Part shown: piece after piece, positions 24,368 through 33,900 of the stretch | Layout of the letters: every line of letters starts with the position of its first letter | How positions within the stretch are numbered: position 1 is the stretch's first letter | Origin: Actinophytocola xinjiangensis | GTDB taxonomy: Bacteria; Actinomycetota; Actinomycetes; Mycobacteriales; Pseudonocardiaceae | Reading direction: 5' to 3' | Assembly (NCBI RefSeq): GCF_001921215.1 | Contig: NZ_MSIF01000012.1 | Coordinates: 124,001-188,000, forward strand | DNA length: 64,000 bases | Position numbers and translations under genes: made by a program | The notes under the pieces: model-generated | What the model was told of the DNA's origin: nothing | Database searches by the model: none | The model's input: only the letters and a program-made list of their open reading frames with translations

Positions 24368-24382
24368 CTGGAGTATCACCAG
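24368..24382. promoter_or_regulatory. candidate TetR operator between tetR and kdpD
   Basis: CTGGAGTATCACCAG is an interrupted palindrome (CTGGaG / CaCCAG) in the tetR-kdpD divergent region, 49 bp from the tetR start. A TTGACA sequence at 24392-24397 nearby matches a -35 box reading toward kdpD, though no good -10 follows. The segment is noticeably more AT-rich than its surroundings. Confidence 0.4.
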
Positions 24383-24477
24383 GCTCTTTTGTTGACATTG
24401 CAATTACCAGATCGGCGTCAGGATCTCGTCAAGGCACCGGTGGGTCGTTCGTCCTGTTCGCGCAGGGGGCGGAGACT

Positions 24478-27012
24478 GTGCACGTGGACACCAGCGAGCC
24501 CCGGCGTGGCGAGCTGCGCATCTACTTCGGCGCGGCCCCGGGTGTCGGCAAGACCTACGCCATGCTCGGCGAGGCGCACCGGCGGGTCGAGCGCGGCACC
24601 GACGTGGTCGCCGGCCTGGTCGAGACCCATGAGCGGGCGCGCACCGACGAACTGCTCGCCGGCCTGGAGGTGGTGCCCAGGCGGACCGTGTCCCACCAGG
24701 GCCGCGACCTCACCGAACTCGACCTGGACGCCGTGCTCGCCCGCCGCCCGGAGGTCGTGCTGGTCGACGAGCTGGCGCACACCAACGCGCCAGGCTCCCG
24801 CAACGCCAAGCGCTGGCAGGACATCGAGGAGCTGCTGGAGGCCGGCATCGACGTGCTGTCCACCGTCAACGTGCAGCACCTGGAGAGCGTCAACGACGTG
24901 GTCGAGCGGATCACCGGCGTGCGCCAGCAGGAAACCGTGCCCGACGAGGTGGTGCGCCGCGCCGAACAGCTGGAGCTGGTCGACCTCACCCCGGAGGCGC
25001 TGCGCCGGCGCCTGGCGCACGGCAACGTCTACCCCGCCCGGCGCATCGACGCGGCCCTGGGCAACTACTTCCGGCCCGGCAACCTGATCGCGCTGCGTGA
25101 GCTGGCGTTGCTGTGGGTGGCCGACCAGGTCGACGTCGCCCTCCAGCGCTACCGGGCCGAGCAGCGGATCACCGACACCTGGGAGGCCCGCGAGCGGGTG
25201 GTCGTGGCGGTCACCGGCGGCCCGGAGACCGAGACGCTGGTGCGCCGCGCGAGCCGGATCGCGGCCAGGGCCGGGGCCGAGCTGATGGTGCTGCACGTGC
25301 TGCGCGGCGACGGGCTCAAGGGCGCCTCACCCCGCGCGGTGGCCCAGATGCGGGCGCTGAGCAAGAACCTCGGCGCGACCTTCCACACCGTCGTCGGCGA
25401 GGACGTCCCGGACGCGCTGCTGGACTTCGCCCGGGGCGTCAACGCCACCCAGCTGGTGCTGGGCACGTCCCGGCGGTCGCGGGTGGCGCGGCTGTTCGAC
25501 GAGGGCATCGGCGCCGGCGTGGTGCAGCGGTCCGGCCCGATCGACGTGCACATGGTCACCCACCTGGAGGCCCGGCGCGGCTGGCGGCCCAGCCCCGGCG
25601 GCAGCCCGCTGTCGGTGTCCCGCCGGGTCGCCGGGTTCGTGCTGGCGGTGCTCGGCACGTCGCTCGCGACCCTGGTCGGGGTGCTGCTGCGCGACGACTT
25701 CAGCGTCTCCACCGACCTGGTCGCCTACTTCCTGGTGATCGTGCTGGTCGCCCTGGTCGGCGGGCTGGCGCCGGCGCTGCTGGCGGCCGTGCTGGCCGGT
25801 GGGCTGCTGAACTACTTCTTCGCCGAGCCCTACCACTCGCTGGCGGTCGCCGACGAGGAGAACCTGATCATGCTGGTGGCGCTGGTGCTGGTCGCCGTGC
25901 TGGTCGCGCTGGTCGTGGACCAGGCGGCGCGGCGCACCGCCCAGGCGGCCACCGCGCGCACCGAGGCCGCCCTGCTCACCTCCTACGCGCGGACCGTGCT
26001 GACCTCGCCGAACCCGGTCGACCGGCTGCTGGAGAAGGTCCGGGAGAACTTCGGCCTCACCTCGGTGGCGCTGCTGGAACGCGACGCCGGGGAGTGGCGG
26101 CGGGTGGCCGCCGTCGGCGCGCACCCCTGCCACGCCCCGGACGAGGCCGACGCGGACGTCGTGGTGACCCCGGACGTGCACCTGGCGCTGCGCGGGCGGG
26201 CGCTGCCGGCCGACGCGCAGGGCGTGCTGGAGACCGTGGCCGGGCAGGCACTGCTGGCCCTGCGCCAGCAGCGGATGGCCGCCGAGGCCGAGGCGGCCCG
26301 GCGCCACGCGGAGACCACCGAGCTGCGGACCGCGCTGCTCTCGGCCGTCGGTCACGACCTGCGCACCCCGCTGACCTCGATCAAGGCCGCCGCCGGCAGC
26401 CTGCGCGCCCCGGACCTGACGCTCTCGCCGCAGGACTCCGAGGAGCTGCTGGCCACCGTCGAGGAGTCCGCCGACCGGCTCTCCGGCCTGATCGACAACC
26501 TGCTGGACTCCTCCCGGCTGGCGACCGGCGCGGTCCGCCCCCGGCTGCGGCCGGTGACCTACGACGAGGTCGTGTCCCGCGCGCTGTCCGGGGTCGAGGG
26601 CCGGGCGGCGGTGCAGGTGGACGTGCCGGAGTCGCTGCCACCGGTGCTCGCCGACCTCGGTCTGCTGGAACGGGTGGTGGCCAACGTGGTGGACAACGCG
26701 CTGCGGCACGGCTCACCCGGCCTGGCGCGCGCGGTGCCGCCGGCCGAGCCGCCGATCGCGATCCGGGCGAGCGCGCACGACGACCGGGTCGAGTTGCGGG
26801 TCGTGGATCATGGAAGAGGGTTGCCGAAGGGCACGGACACCGTGTTCGCGCCGTTCCAGCGTCTCGGCGACTCGACCAGTGGCACCGGGCTGGGGATGTC
26901 CGTGGCGAAGGGCTTCATCGACGCGATGGCGGGAACGATCGGAACCGAGGACACCCCCGGCGGCGGCCTGACCGTCGTCATCTCCCTGCCGACCGTGGGC
27001 GGTGACCGGTGA
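24478..27012 (+). CDS. kdpD: sensor histidine kinase KdpD
   Basis: KdpD senses potassium or turgor and phosphorylates KdpE. The 844-residue protein has the N-terminal KdpD domain with Walker A GAAPGVGKT (about 15-23) and VDELAHTNAPGSRN, a universal-stress-protein-like domain (about 240-365), four transmembrane helices (about 384-485), a GAF-like region, a dimerisation domain with VGHDLRTPLT where His626 is the phosphorylated residue, and an ATPase domain. GTG at 24478 is preferred, with GTG at 24484 possible. It overlaps kdpE by 4 bp. No kdpFABC transporter genes are adjacent, unlike the usual arrangement. Confidence 0.94.
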   Translation: MHVDTSEPRRGELRIYFGAAPGVGKTYAMLGEAHRRVERGTDVVAGLVETHERARTDELLAGLEVVPRRTVSHQGRDLTELDLDAVLARRPEVVLVDELAHTNAPGSRNAKRWQDIEELLEAGIDVLSTVNVQHLESVNDVVERITGVRQQETVPDEVVRRAEQLELVDLTPEALRRRLAHGNVYPARRIDAALGNYFRPGNLIALRELALLWVADQVDVALQRYRAEQRITDTWEARERVVVAVTGGPETETLVRRASRIAARAGAELMVLHVLRGDGLKGASPRAVAQMRALSKNLGATFHTVVGEDVPDALLDFARGVNATQLVLGTSRRSRVARLFDEGIGAGVVQRSGPIDVHMVTHLEARRGWRPSPGGSPLSVSRRVAGFVLAVLGTSLATLVGVLLRDDFSVSTDLVAYFLVIVLVALVGGLAPALLAAVLAGGLLNYFFAEPYHSLAVADEENLIMLVALVLVAVLVALVVDQAARRTAQAATARTEAALLTSYARTVLTSPNPVDRLLEKVRENFGLTSVALLERDAGEWRRVAAVGAHPCHAPDEADADVVVTPDVHLALRGRALPADAQGVLETVAGQALLALRQQRMAAEAEAARRHAETTELRTALLSAVGHDLRTPLTSIKAAAGSLRAPDLTLSPQDSEELLATVEESADRLSGLIDNLLDSSRLATGAVRPRLRPVTYDEVVSRALSGVEGRAAVQVDVPESLPPVLADLGLLERVVANVVDNALRHGSPGLARAVPPAEPPIAIRASAHDDRVELRVVDHGRGLPKGTDTVFAPFQRLGDSTSGTGLGMSVAKGFIDAMAGTIGTEDTPGGGLTVVISLPTVGGDR

Positions 27013-27689
27013 CCAGGGTGCTGGTGGTGGACGACGAGCCGCAGATCGTGCGGGCGCTGCGGATCAACCTGACCGCGCGCGGCCACGAGGTCGCCACGGC
27101 GCTGACCGGCACCGAGGCGCTGCGGGTGGCGGCCTCGTTCCGCCCGGAGGTGGTGATCCTCGACCTGGGGCTGCCCGACCTGGACGGCACGGCGGTCATC
27201 GAGGGCCTGCGCGGCTGGACCACGGTGCCGATCATCGTGCTGTCGGCGCGCACCGACTCCGGCGACAAGGTCGCCGCCCTGGACGCGGGCGCCGACGACT
27301 ACGTCACCAAGCCCTTCGGCATGGACGAACTGCTGGCCCGGTTGCGCGCGGCGGTGCGGCGGGCGTCGGCGGCGGCGCCGGGGGAGGAGGCGGTGGTGGA
27401 GACCGCCGCGTTCACCGTCGACCTGGCGGCCAAGAAGGTGCTGCGCGAGGGCGCCGAGGTGCACCTGACGCCGACCGAGTGGGGGATCCTGGAGCTGTTG
27501 GTGCGCAACCGGGGCAAGCTGGTCGGGCAGAAGCAGCTGCTGCAGGAGGTGTGGGGTCCGGCGTACGCGTCGGAGACGCACTACCTGCGGGTGTACCTGG
27601 CCCAGCTGCGGCGCAAGCTCGAACCGCGGCCCTCGCGCCCCCGGCACCTGGTGACCGAGGCCGGCATGGGTTACCGCTTCGAGGTCTGA
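27009..27689 (+). CDS. kdpE: response regulator KdpE
   Basis: An OmpR-type regulator of 226 residues. The receiver domain (about 1-115) has the acidic pair DDE near the start, phospho-acceptor Asp52 (VVILDLGLPD) and the conserved Lys in VTKPFG; the winged-helix domain (about 130-226) contains LTPTEWGILELL and GYRFEV. It is translationally coupled to kdpD through a GTGA overlap. Its usual target, the kdpFABC promoter, is not in this window. It converges on the CAP-protein gene with 5 bp between stops. Confidence 0.95.
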   Translation: MTRVLVVDDEPQIVRALRINLTARGHEVATALTGTEALRVAASFRPEVVILDLGLPDLDGTAVIEGLRGWTTVPIIVLSARTDSGDKVAALDAGADDYVTKPFGMDELLARLRAAVRRASAAAPGEEAVVETAAFTVDLAAKKVLREGAEVHLTPTEWGILELLVRNRGKLVGQKQLLQEVWGPAYASETHYLRVYLAQLRRKLEPRPSRPRHLVTEAGMGYRFEV

Positions 27690-27694
27690 GGGAT

Positions 27695-28396
27695 TCAGTA
27701 CCCGAAGTTCTGGGTCCAGTACCAGCCGTCCTTGTCCAGGCCGACGCCGATGGCGCTGAGCTGGCAGTTCAGGATGTTGGCGCGGTGGCCGTCGGACTCC
27801 ATCCAGCTGTTCATCACCTGGGTGGCCGACCGCTGGCCCCTGGCGATGTTCTCCGCGCCCGGCTCGGAGTAGCCGGCGGCGATGATCCGCTCGGCGAACC
27901 CGACGCCCTCGGGCGTGGTGTGGTCGAAGTAGTCGCGGTCGGACATGTCCGAGCTGTGGCCCCGCGCGGCCTTCACCAGCTGGGGCACGATCCGCACCGG
28001 GCCGCAGCCGCGCTGTTCGCGGGCCGCGTTGACCAGCGTGACGACCTGTTCCTCCTGGCTCACCTGCGGGGGCTCGGTGTTCCTCGGCGGGGTCGGCGGG
28101 GCCTGGGTGGCCGGCTGCTCGGCGGAGCTGGGGGGAGGCTGGGGCGGTGCCGGTGGGGTGGTCGTCGTGGTGGTCGGGGCGGGGGAGGGCGGGGAGGTCT
28201 GCGAGCTCGGGGGGTCACCGGGCTCGGAGTGGGGGGCGTCGGTCGACCCGGCCTTCTCCACGGCGAGGTCGACCCGGCCGGAATCGGCGACGGACTCGGT
28301 GTTGGCCAGGAAGGTCGCGGCTCCCGCGGTGAGGGCGCCGATGAGGGCCGCACTGAGCGCGGGAAGGACGTGGGGGCGTCTCCGTGAGGAGGTCAC
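27695..28396 (-). CDS. secreted or anchored CAP (SCP/PR1) domain protein
   Basis: From the GTG at 28396 the product has 233 residues: a basic N-terminus and one hydrophobic segment (about 10-32) serving as signal or anchor, a Pro/Thr-rich linker (about 48-115), and a C-terminal CAP domain (about 115-233) with VTLVNAAREQRGCG, RGHSSDMSDRDYFDH, AENIARG and SDGHRANILN, the usual His/Glu cavity residues. Bacterial CAP proteins are extracellular and mostly of unknown activity. The start is supported by a TACGTT box 8 nt upstream, which places longer TTG/GTG starts before the transcript. Confidence 0.85.
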   Translation of the reverse strand: MTSSRRRPHVLPALSAALIGALTAGAATFLANTESVADSGRVDLAVEKAGSTDAPHSEPGDPPSSQTSPPSPAPTTTTTTPPAPPQPPPSSAEQPATQAPPTPPRNTEPPQVSQEEQVVTLVNAAREQRGCGPVRIVPQLVKAARGHSSDMSDRDYFDHTTPEGVGFAERIIAAGYSEPGAENIARGQRSATQVMNSWMESDGHRANILNCQLSAIGVGLDKDGWYWTQNFGY

Positions 28397-28440
28397 GATC
28401 CGGCAACGTACCACCAACGGGTGACGGGAGAAAGCCGGGA

Positions 28441-29118
28441 TCAGATACCCGAGGTAGTTGGCGGTGCGGTTACCGTGACAGTTTCGCTCGTGCTGTTACT
28501 CAGGCCTTTGTTGTCAGTCACGGTGAGCGTCACGGTGTACGTGTCGCCCAGACCGTAGGTGTGCGTGGTGGTGGCTCCGCTTCCGCCGGACTTGTCGCCG
28601 AAGCTCCAGCGGTAGGAAGCGATCGAGCCGTCCGGATCCACCGAACCGCTCCCGTCGAACGAGCAGGTCAGATCCGTGCAGCCGAAGGTGAAACTCGCCG
28701 AGGGCGGCTTGTTGGCCGGCGGCGGGGGCGTGGTGGTCGTCGGATTGGGCTTGGGGGAGGTGCCCGGCGTCCTGGTCGGCTCGTCCGTCTGTTCGGTCGT
28801 GGTCGTTGTCGTGGTGGTCGTCGTTGTCGTGGTGGTCGACGACGAGGACGACGGGGCCGAGGACGACGCGGCCGTCGTGGTGGTGGTCGTGACGACGTCG
28901 GTGGTGTCCCACTCGGTGGTCTCCACCGAGCCCCGGTTGGCCGGGGGCGGGGCGGCCTTGTCCTCGCCGGACCCGGCCAGCGACGCGACCGTGGCGAACA
29001 CCGTCGACACCACCACGGCGGCCACCCCGAGTGCGAGGTAGGGCGCACGCGGCGACCGCGGGTTCGCCTCGTCGGACGGATCCGGTAAGGGCGTCAGCTC
29101 GTCACCGTGTTCGGACAT
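28441..29118 (-). CDS. membrane-anchored PKD-domain surface protein
   Basis: The 225-residue protein has a short acidic cytoplasmic N-terminus, one transmembrane helix (about 27-50), a long Ser/Thr-rich stalk including 14 consecutive Thr residues (about 70-135), and a C-terminal PKD domain (about 138-220) with SFDGSGSVDPDGSIASYRWSFGD and TYTVTLTVTDN. Two Cys flank the PKD start. PKD domains mediate protein or carbohydrate contacts outside the cell. ATG start with GAGGAGG upstream. It is on the same strand as, and upstream of, the CAP-domain gene, which has the same stalk design, so the two may form a surface-protein pair. Confidence 0.83.
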   Translation of the reverse strand: MSEHGDELTPLPDPSDEANPRSPRAPYLALGVAAVVVSTVFATVASLAGSGEDKAAPPPANRGSVETTEWDTTDVVTTTTTTAASSSAPSSSSSTTTTTTTTTTTTTTEQTDEPTRTPGTSPKPNPTTTTPPPPANKPPSASFTFGCTDLTCSFDGSGSVDPDGSIASYRWSFGDKSGGSGATTTHTYGLGDTYTVTLTVTDNKGLSNSTSETVTVTAPPTTSGI

Positions 29119-29177
29119 GCTGGGACCCGACCTCCTCGAACTGCGCCATTGCTCCGGACGGCGTAGTACAGCAGCGG

Positions 29178-29183
29178 TAGGTT
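29178..29183 (+). promoter_or_regulatory. -10 box of acyP, leaderless type
   Basis: TAGGTT lies exactly 6 nt before the acyP GTG, with no ribosome-binding site between, implying a leaderless transcript. Confidence 0.55.
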
Positions 29184-29189
29184 ATCGCC

Positions 29190-29483
29190 GTGCGCCACAC
29201 CGTAGTTGACCAGCCCGTGCGGGTGACCGCCTGGGTCCACGGACGGGTCCAGGGCGTCGGGTTCCGCTGGTGGACCCGAGCCCGTGCCCGCGAGCAGGGG
29301 CTCACGGGCTACGCCCGCAATCTCAACGACGGACGGGTGGAGGTGGTTGCGGAGGGATCCCGATCCGCCTGCGACACCCTGCTCGACCTGCTGCGATCCG
29401 GCACCACACCCGGCGAGGTGAGCACCGTCGTCGAGCACTGGACACCGGCGAAGGGGACCTTCGAGGGCTTCGAGGAGCGCTGA
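29190..29483 (+). CDS. acyP: acylphosphatase
   Basis: A 97-residue acylphosphatase that hydrolyses carboxyl-phosphate bonds (EC 3.6.1.7). The signature [11 protein letters not shown] (about 14-24) supplies the phosphate-binding loop and catalytic Arg, and [11 protein letters not shown] (about 41-51) supplies the catalytic Asn. The length is standard. GTG start without a ribosome-binding site. acyP next to smc is a conserved actinobacterial neighbourhood; here the ECF sigma/anti-sigma pair is inserted between them. Confidence 0.95.
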   Translation: MRHTVVDQPVRVTAWVHGRVQGVGFRWWTRARAREQGLTGYARNLNDGRVEVVAEGSRSACDTLLDLLRSGTTPGEVSTVVEHWTPAKGTFEGFEER

Positions 29484-29541
29484 GCCGGCCCCGCCGAACG
29501 GAAAACGATCGATAACGTCGTGGTCACGGCCCGGCCAAGGT

Positions 29542-29569
29542 TGAACCTGAAGCCGGGATGAGGCGTAAT
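29542..29569 (+). promoter_or_regulatory. ECF-type (SigL/SigK-like) autoregulatory promoter
   Basis: TGAACC (29542-29547), a 16-bp spacer and CGTAAT (29564-29569) match the -35 and -10 of mycobacterial SigL-type promoters (TGAACC - 16 to 18 bp - CGT). It ends 8 nt before the sigma-factor GTG, so the sigma gene probably activates itself from a nearly leaderless message. Confidence 0.6.
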
Positions 29570-29577
29570 TCTGCGGT

Positions 29578-30096
29578 GTGGGGAACACCCCGGACCAGGA
29601 GGACGAGCTCATCCGTGAGCTCTACAGCCGCTATCGGCGGCCGCTCTACGGCTACGTGCTGAGGGCGGTTGGCGGCGACCATCAGCACGCCGAGGACGTC
29701 GTCCAGGAGACGCTGCTGCGCGCGTGGCGCAACGCGCACTCGCTGTCGGTCGACCAGGCGGGGCCGTGGCTCTACACGGTGGCGCGCAACCTGGTCGTCT
29801 CCGGCTACCGCAAGCAGAACGCCAGGGTCGACGAGGTGCCGATCCTGGAACGGGACTGGGCGCGGCCCACCGACGACTTCGACCGGGTCCTGCAGGGCTG
29901 GCAGGTCGCCGAGGCGATGCGCGCGCTGTCCAAGGACCATCGCGCGGTGATCGCCGAGCTGTTCTTCCGCCGCCGCACGATCACCGAGGCGGCGTCGGTG
30001 CTCGGGGTGCCGCCGGGCACGGTCAAGTCCCGCTCGTTCTACGCGCTGCGGGCACTGCGGGACGCGCTGGAGGAACGGGGGGTGACCGAGCCGTGA
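29578..30096 (+). CDS. ECF RNA polymerase sigma factor (SigL-like)
   Basis: A 172-residue group IV sigma factor with sigma region 2 (about 10-75; LYSRYRRPLYGYVLRAVGG, AEDVVQETLLRAWRN) and region 4 (about 105-160; LSKDHRAVIAELFFRRRTITEAASVLGVPPGTVKSR). It would direct RNA polymerase to a small stress regulon, held inactive by the anti-sigma factor encoded next. GTG start; the stop overlaps the anti-sigma start by 4 bp (GTGA). The SigL assignment rests on sequence feel, the ZAS partner and the TGAACC/CGT promoter; SigK is an alternative. Confidence 0.92.
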   Translation: MGNTPDQEDELIRELYSRYRRPLYGYVLRAVGGDHQHAEDVVQETLLRAWRNAHSLSVDQAGPWLYTVARNLVVSGYRKQNARVDEVPILERDWARPTDDFDRVLQGWQVAEAMRALSKDHRAVIAELFFRRRTITEAASVLGVPPGTVKSRSFYALRALRDALEERGVTEP

Positions 30097-30869
30097 ACAA
30101 CTGCACCCAGACCGTGACGCTGGGCGCGTACCTGCTCGGCGCGCTCGAACCGCCGGAGCGCTACGAGTTCGAGGCCCACATCGCCGGCTGCGACAGCTGC
30201 CGCACCGAGCTGATCCGGTTGGCGCCGCTGCCCGGGATGCTCAACCAGATCTCGGTCGAGGACTTCGACGAGGGCCTGCACCCCGGCGAGCTGTACCCGA
30301 CGGCGCCGATGCCGATCCAGACGCTGGCCGCCCCCGCGTCCAAGACCGTGCTCCCGCCGCCGGAGCTGCTGGTTCCCCGGGAGTCGCCGGAGCCGGCGCC
30401 GCCGAGGGACACGCCGGGCTCGCAGGACACCGTCGAGTTCGTCCCGCCGCAGCGCAACCGCTACCGGCGGGTCCTGGTGGCCGCCGCCGTGGTGGTGGCC
30501 GTTGCGCTGGGCAGCGTGCTGGGCTGGCAGCTGCTGCGGGAGCCACCGGCCGAGGTCGCCGACCCCGGCATCACCTGGTCGGCGACCGCGCCGGAGAGCG
30601 ACGTGCGGGTCGACGTGCGGCTGCTCGACCACGAGTGGGGCACCGAGCTGCGGATGAAGATCGCCAACGTTCCGCCAGGCCGGCGCTGCTACGCGATCGT
30701 CTACGACCACTACGGCCGGCGGGAGATCGCCGGCTGGTGGGGCACCGACCACAACTCCGGCGAGGAGATCGTGGCGCCGACCTCGTTCCAGCGCAGCAAG
30801 ATCGCGCGGATCGAGTTCAAGCTGGAGGACGAGATCACCTTCCTGACGGTGCCCGCCCCGGTCGGCTGA
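30093..30869 (+). CDS. zinc-binding anti-sigma factor, membrane anchored
   Basis: The 258-residue protein has an N-terminal ZAS domain with His29-x3-Cys33-x2-Cys36, which in this family binds zinc and the partner sigma factor, a Pro-rich linker, one transmembrane helix (about 128-146; VLVAAAVVVAVALGSVLGW) and an extracytoplasmic beta-rich domain (about 155-258) of about 100 residues. This resembles RslA of mycobacteria, where oxidation or proteolysis frees the sigma factor. It overlaps the sigma gene by 4 bp, ensuring paired synthesis. Confidence 0.9.
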   Translation: MNNCTQTVTLGAYLLGALEPPERYEFEAHIAGCDSCRTELIRLAPLPGMLNQISVEDFDEGLHPGELYPTAPMPIQTLAAPASKTVLPPPELLVPRESPEPAPPRDTPGSQDTVEFVPPQRNRYRRVLVAAAVVVAVALGSVLGWQLLREPPAEVADPGITWSATAPESDVRVDVRLLDHEWGTELRMKIANVPPGRRCYAIVYDHYGRREIAGWWGTDHNSGEEIVAPTSFQRSKIARIEFKLEDEITFLTVPAPVG

Positions 30870-30975
30870 GCTCGGCGAACACCCGGGAACCGGCACGTCC
30901 CACGTCCGCCGGGGGGCCACGGGTACCCTCGTCCGGTAGACCGCCGGCACCGGTTACCTGAGAGGCTCGCGACTC

Positions 30976-33900
30976 GTGCATCTGAAGAGTCTGACGCTCA
31001 AGGGGTTCAAGTCGTTCGCGTCGGCGACCACGTTGCGGTTCGAGCCGGGGATCACCTGCGTCGTCGGACCGAACGGGTCCGGCAAGTCGAACGTGCTGGA
31101 CGCCCTGCGCTGGGTCATGGGCACCCAGGGTGCCAAGGACCTGCGCGGCGGCAAGATGGAGGACGTCATCTTCGCCGGCACCGCCGGCCGCGCCCCGCTG
31201 GGCCGCGCCGAGGTCAGCCTCACCATCGACAACTCCGACGGTGCCCTGCCGATCGACTACACCGAGGTGTCGATCACCCGCCGGATGTTCCGCGACGGCG
31301 CCAGCGAGTACGAGATCAACGGCAACACCTGCCGGCTGATGGACATCCAGGAGCTGCTGTCGGACTCCGGCATCGGCCGCGAGATGCACGTGATCGTCGG
31401 TCAGGGCCAGCTCGCGCAGATCCTGGAGTCCAAGCCAGAGGAGCGCCGGGCGTTCATCGAGGAGGCCGCCGGGGTCCTCAAGCACCGCAAGCGCAAGGAG
31501 AAGGCGCTGCGGAAGCTGGACGCGATGCAGGCCAACCTGACCCGGCTGACCGACCTCACCAGCGAGCTGCGCCGCCAGCTCAAGCCGTTGGGCAAGCAGG
31601 CCGAGATCGCCCGCCGGGCCCAGGCCGTGCAGTCCGAGCTGCGTGACGCCCGGCTGCGCCTGCACGCCGACGACCTGGTCACCCAGCGCACCGACCTGGC
31701 GCGGGAGCAGGCCGACGAGGCCGCCGCGCGTGCCCGCCGGCACGAGGTCGAGCAGATGCTGGAGGTCGTCGACTCCCGGCAGACCGAGCTGGAGGAGCAG
31801 CTGGCGGTCGACGCGCCCCGGCTCGCCGCCGCCCAGGACACCTGGTACCGCCTCTCCGCGTTGGAGGAGCGGCTGCGCGGCACCGTGCGGCTGGCCGTCG
31901 AGCGCGAACGCCACCTGTCGGCCGAGGTCGAGTCCCCGCACGGGGGCCGCGACCCGGACGACATGGAGGAGGAGGCCACCGAGATCGCCATCCGCGAGGC
32001 CGAGCTCGGCGAGCACGTCGAGGTGGCCAGGGGGATCCTCGGCGAAGCCGCCGAGCGGCGCGCGGAGCTGGAGGCCAGGGTCTCGGCGGCGGAGAAGGCG
32101 CACCTGGCGGCGGTGCGCGCGGTGGCCGACCGGCGCGAGGGCCTGGCCAGGCTCGCCGGCCAGGTCGAGGCGCTGCGCAGCAAGACCAACGCCACCGCCG
32201 AGGAGATCGAGCGGATGTCCTCGACGCTGGTCGAGGCGACCGAACGCGCCGAGGACGCGGCCGTGGAGCTGGCCGAGGCCGAGGCGGAGACCGGTGTCGA
32301 GCAGACCGACGACCAGGGCCTGACCGAACGCCTCGACCAGGCCAAGGAGGCCCAGCGTGCGGCCCAGGCCAGGGTCGAGGAACTCGTGGCCGCCGAGCGG
32401 ACCGCCGAGAAGGACATCGCCTCGTGGCGGGCGCGGGTGGACGCGCTGGCCATGGGCCTGTCGCGCAAGGACGGCGCCGGCGCGCTGCTGGCCGCCGGGG
32501 ACCGGCTGCCGGGGCTGCTGGGCTCGGTGGCCGCGCTGCTGACCGTCGAGCCGGGGCACGAGGCGGCGTTGGCCGCCGCGCTCGGCCCGGTCGCCGACGC
32601 GGTGGCGGTGTCCTCCGGTGACGACGCGGTGGCGGCGCTGCGGCTGCTGCGCGCCGAGGACGCCGGCCGGGCCGGGGTGCTGGTCGGCGGCTGGGCGCAG
32701 GCCGACCGGGTCGGCTGGCCGCAGCTGCCGCCGGACGCCCGCTGGGCGGTGGACCTGGTGGCCGCGCCGGAGTCGCTGCGGCTGGCGGTGTTGCGGGCGC
32801 TGGACCGGGTCGTGGTCGTCGGTTCGCTGGCCGGCGCCGCCGAGCTGGTGAAGCGCTTCCCCGACGTGCGGGCGGTGACCGCCGACGGTGACGTGCTCGG
32901 CGCGCACTGGGTGGTCGGCGGCGCGGACCGGGGCCAGAGCGTGATCGAGGTGCAGGCCGCGGTCGACGAGGCCAACGAGAAGCTGGCGGTCAGCGAGCAC
33001 GCCGCCGAGCGCGCGGCCGCCGCGCTGGCGGGGGCGAAGGCCGAGCAGCAGGCCAGGGCGGCCGACGTGGCGACCGCCGCCGAGGCGCGCAACGAGGCGA
33101 AGGTGCGGGCCGCGCGGTCGGCCGAGCGGCTCAACCGGCTGCGGCAGGCGGTGCGTTCGGCGCAGGCCGAGGCCGAGCGGATGCGGTCGCAGCGGACGAA
33201 GGTCGAGCAGGCCCGCGAGGAGGCGCTGACCACGCTGGCCGGGCTGGAGGAGCGCCTGGCCACGGCCGAGGAAGCGCCGATGGACCACGAGCCGGACACC
33301 GCCGAGCGGGACGAGGCGTCGGCGGAGCTGGCGACCAGCCGCCAGCAGGAGATGGACGCGCGGCTGGCGCTGCGCACCGCCGAGGAACGTCACCGCGCGC
33401 TGCACGGCAAGGCCGAGGAGCTGCGCCGCGCGGCCAGGGCCGAGCGGGAGGCCAGGGAGCGGGCGGCGCGGGTGCTGGCGGCCAGGGCCAGGGGGGCGGC
33501 GGTCGCGCGGGCCGTGGTCTCCGGCGGTGAGTTGGCGCTGGAGCGGATCGGCCGGTCGCTGGCGGCCGCGGCGGCCGAGCGCGACGAGGTACAGGCCTCG
33601 CGGCACGAGCGGGAGCGGGTGCTGGTCGATGTCCGCAACCGGGTCCGGGAGCTGTCCACCGAGCTGGAGAAGCTGACCGACGCCGTGCACCGCGACGAGG
33701 TGCTGCGCGCCGAGCAGCGGCTGCGCCTGGAGCAGCTCGAGGCCAAGATCGGCGAGACCTTCGGCATCGGCCTGGAGGACCTGGTCGCCGAGTACGGGCC
33801 GGCTGTCCCGGTGCCGCCGAGCCAGGCGGAGGTGGCCGAGTTCGAGGCGGCGAAGGAGCGCGGCGAGGCGGTCGTCGCGCCGGCGCCGATCCCCTACGAC

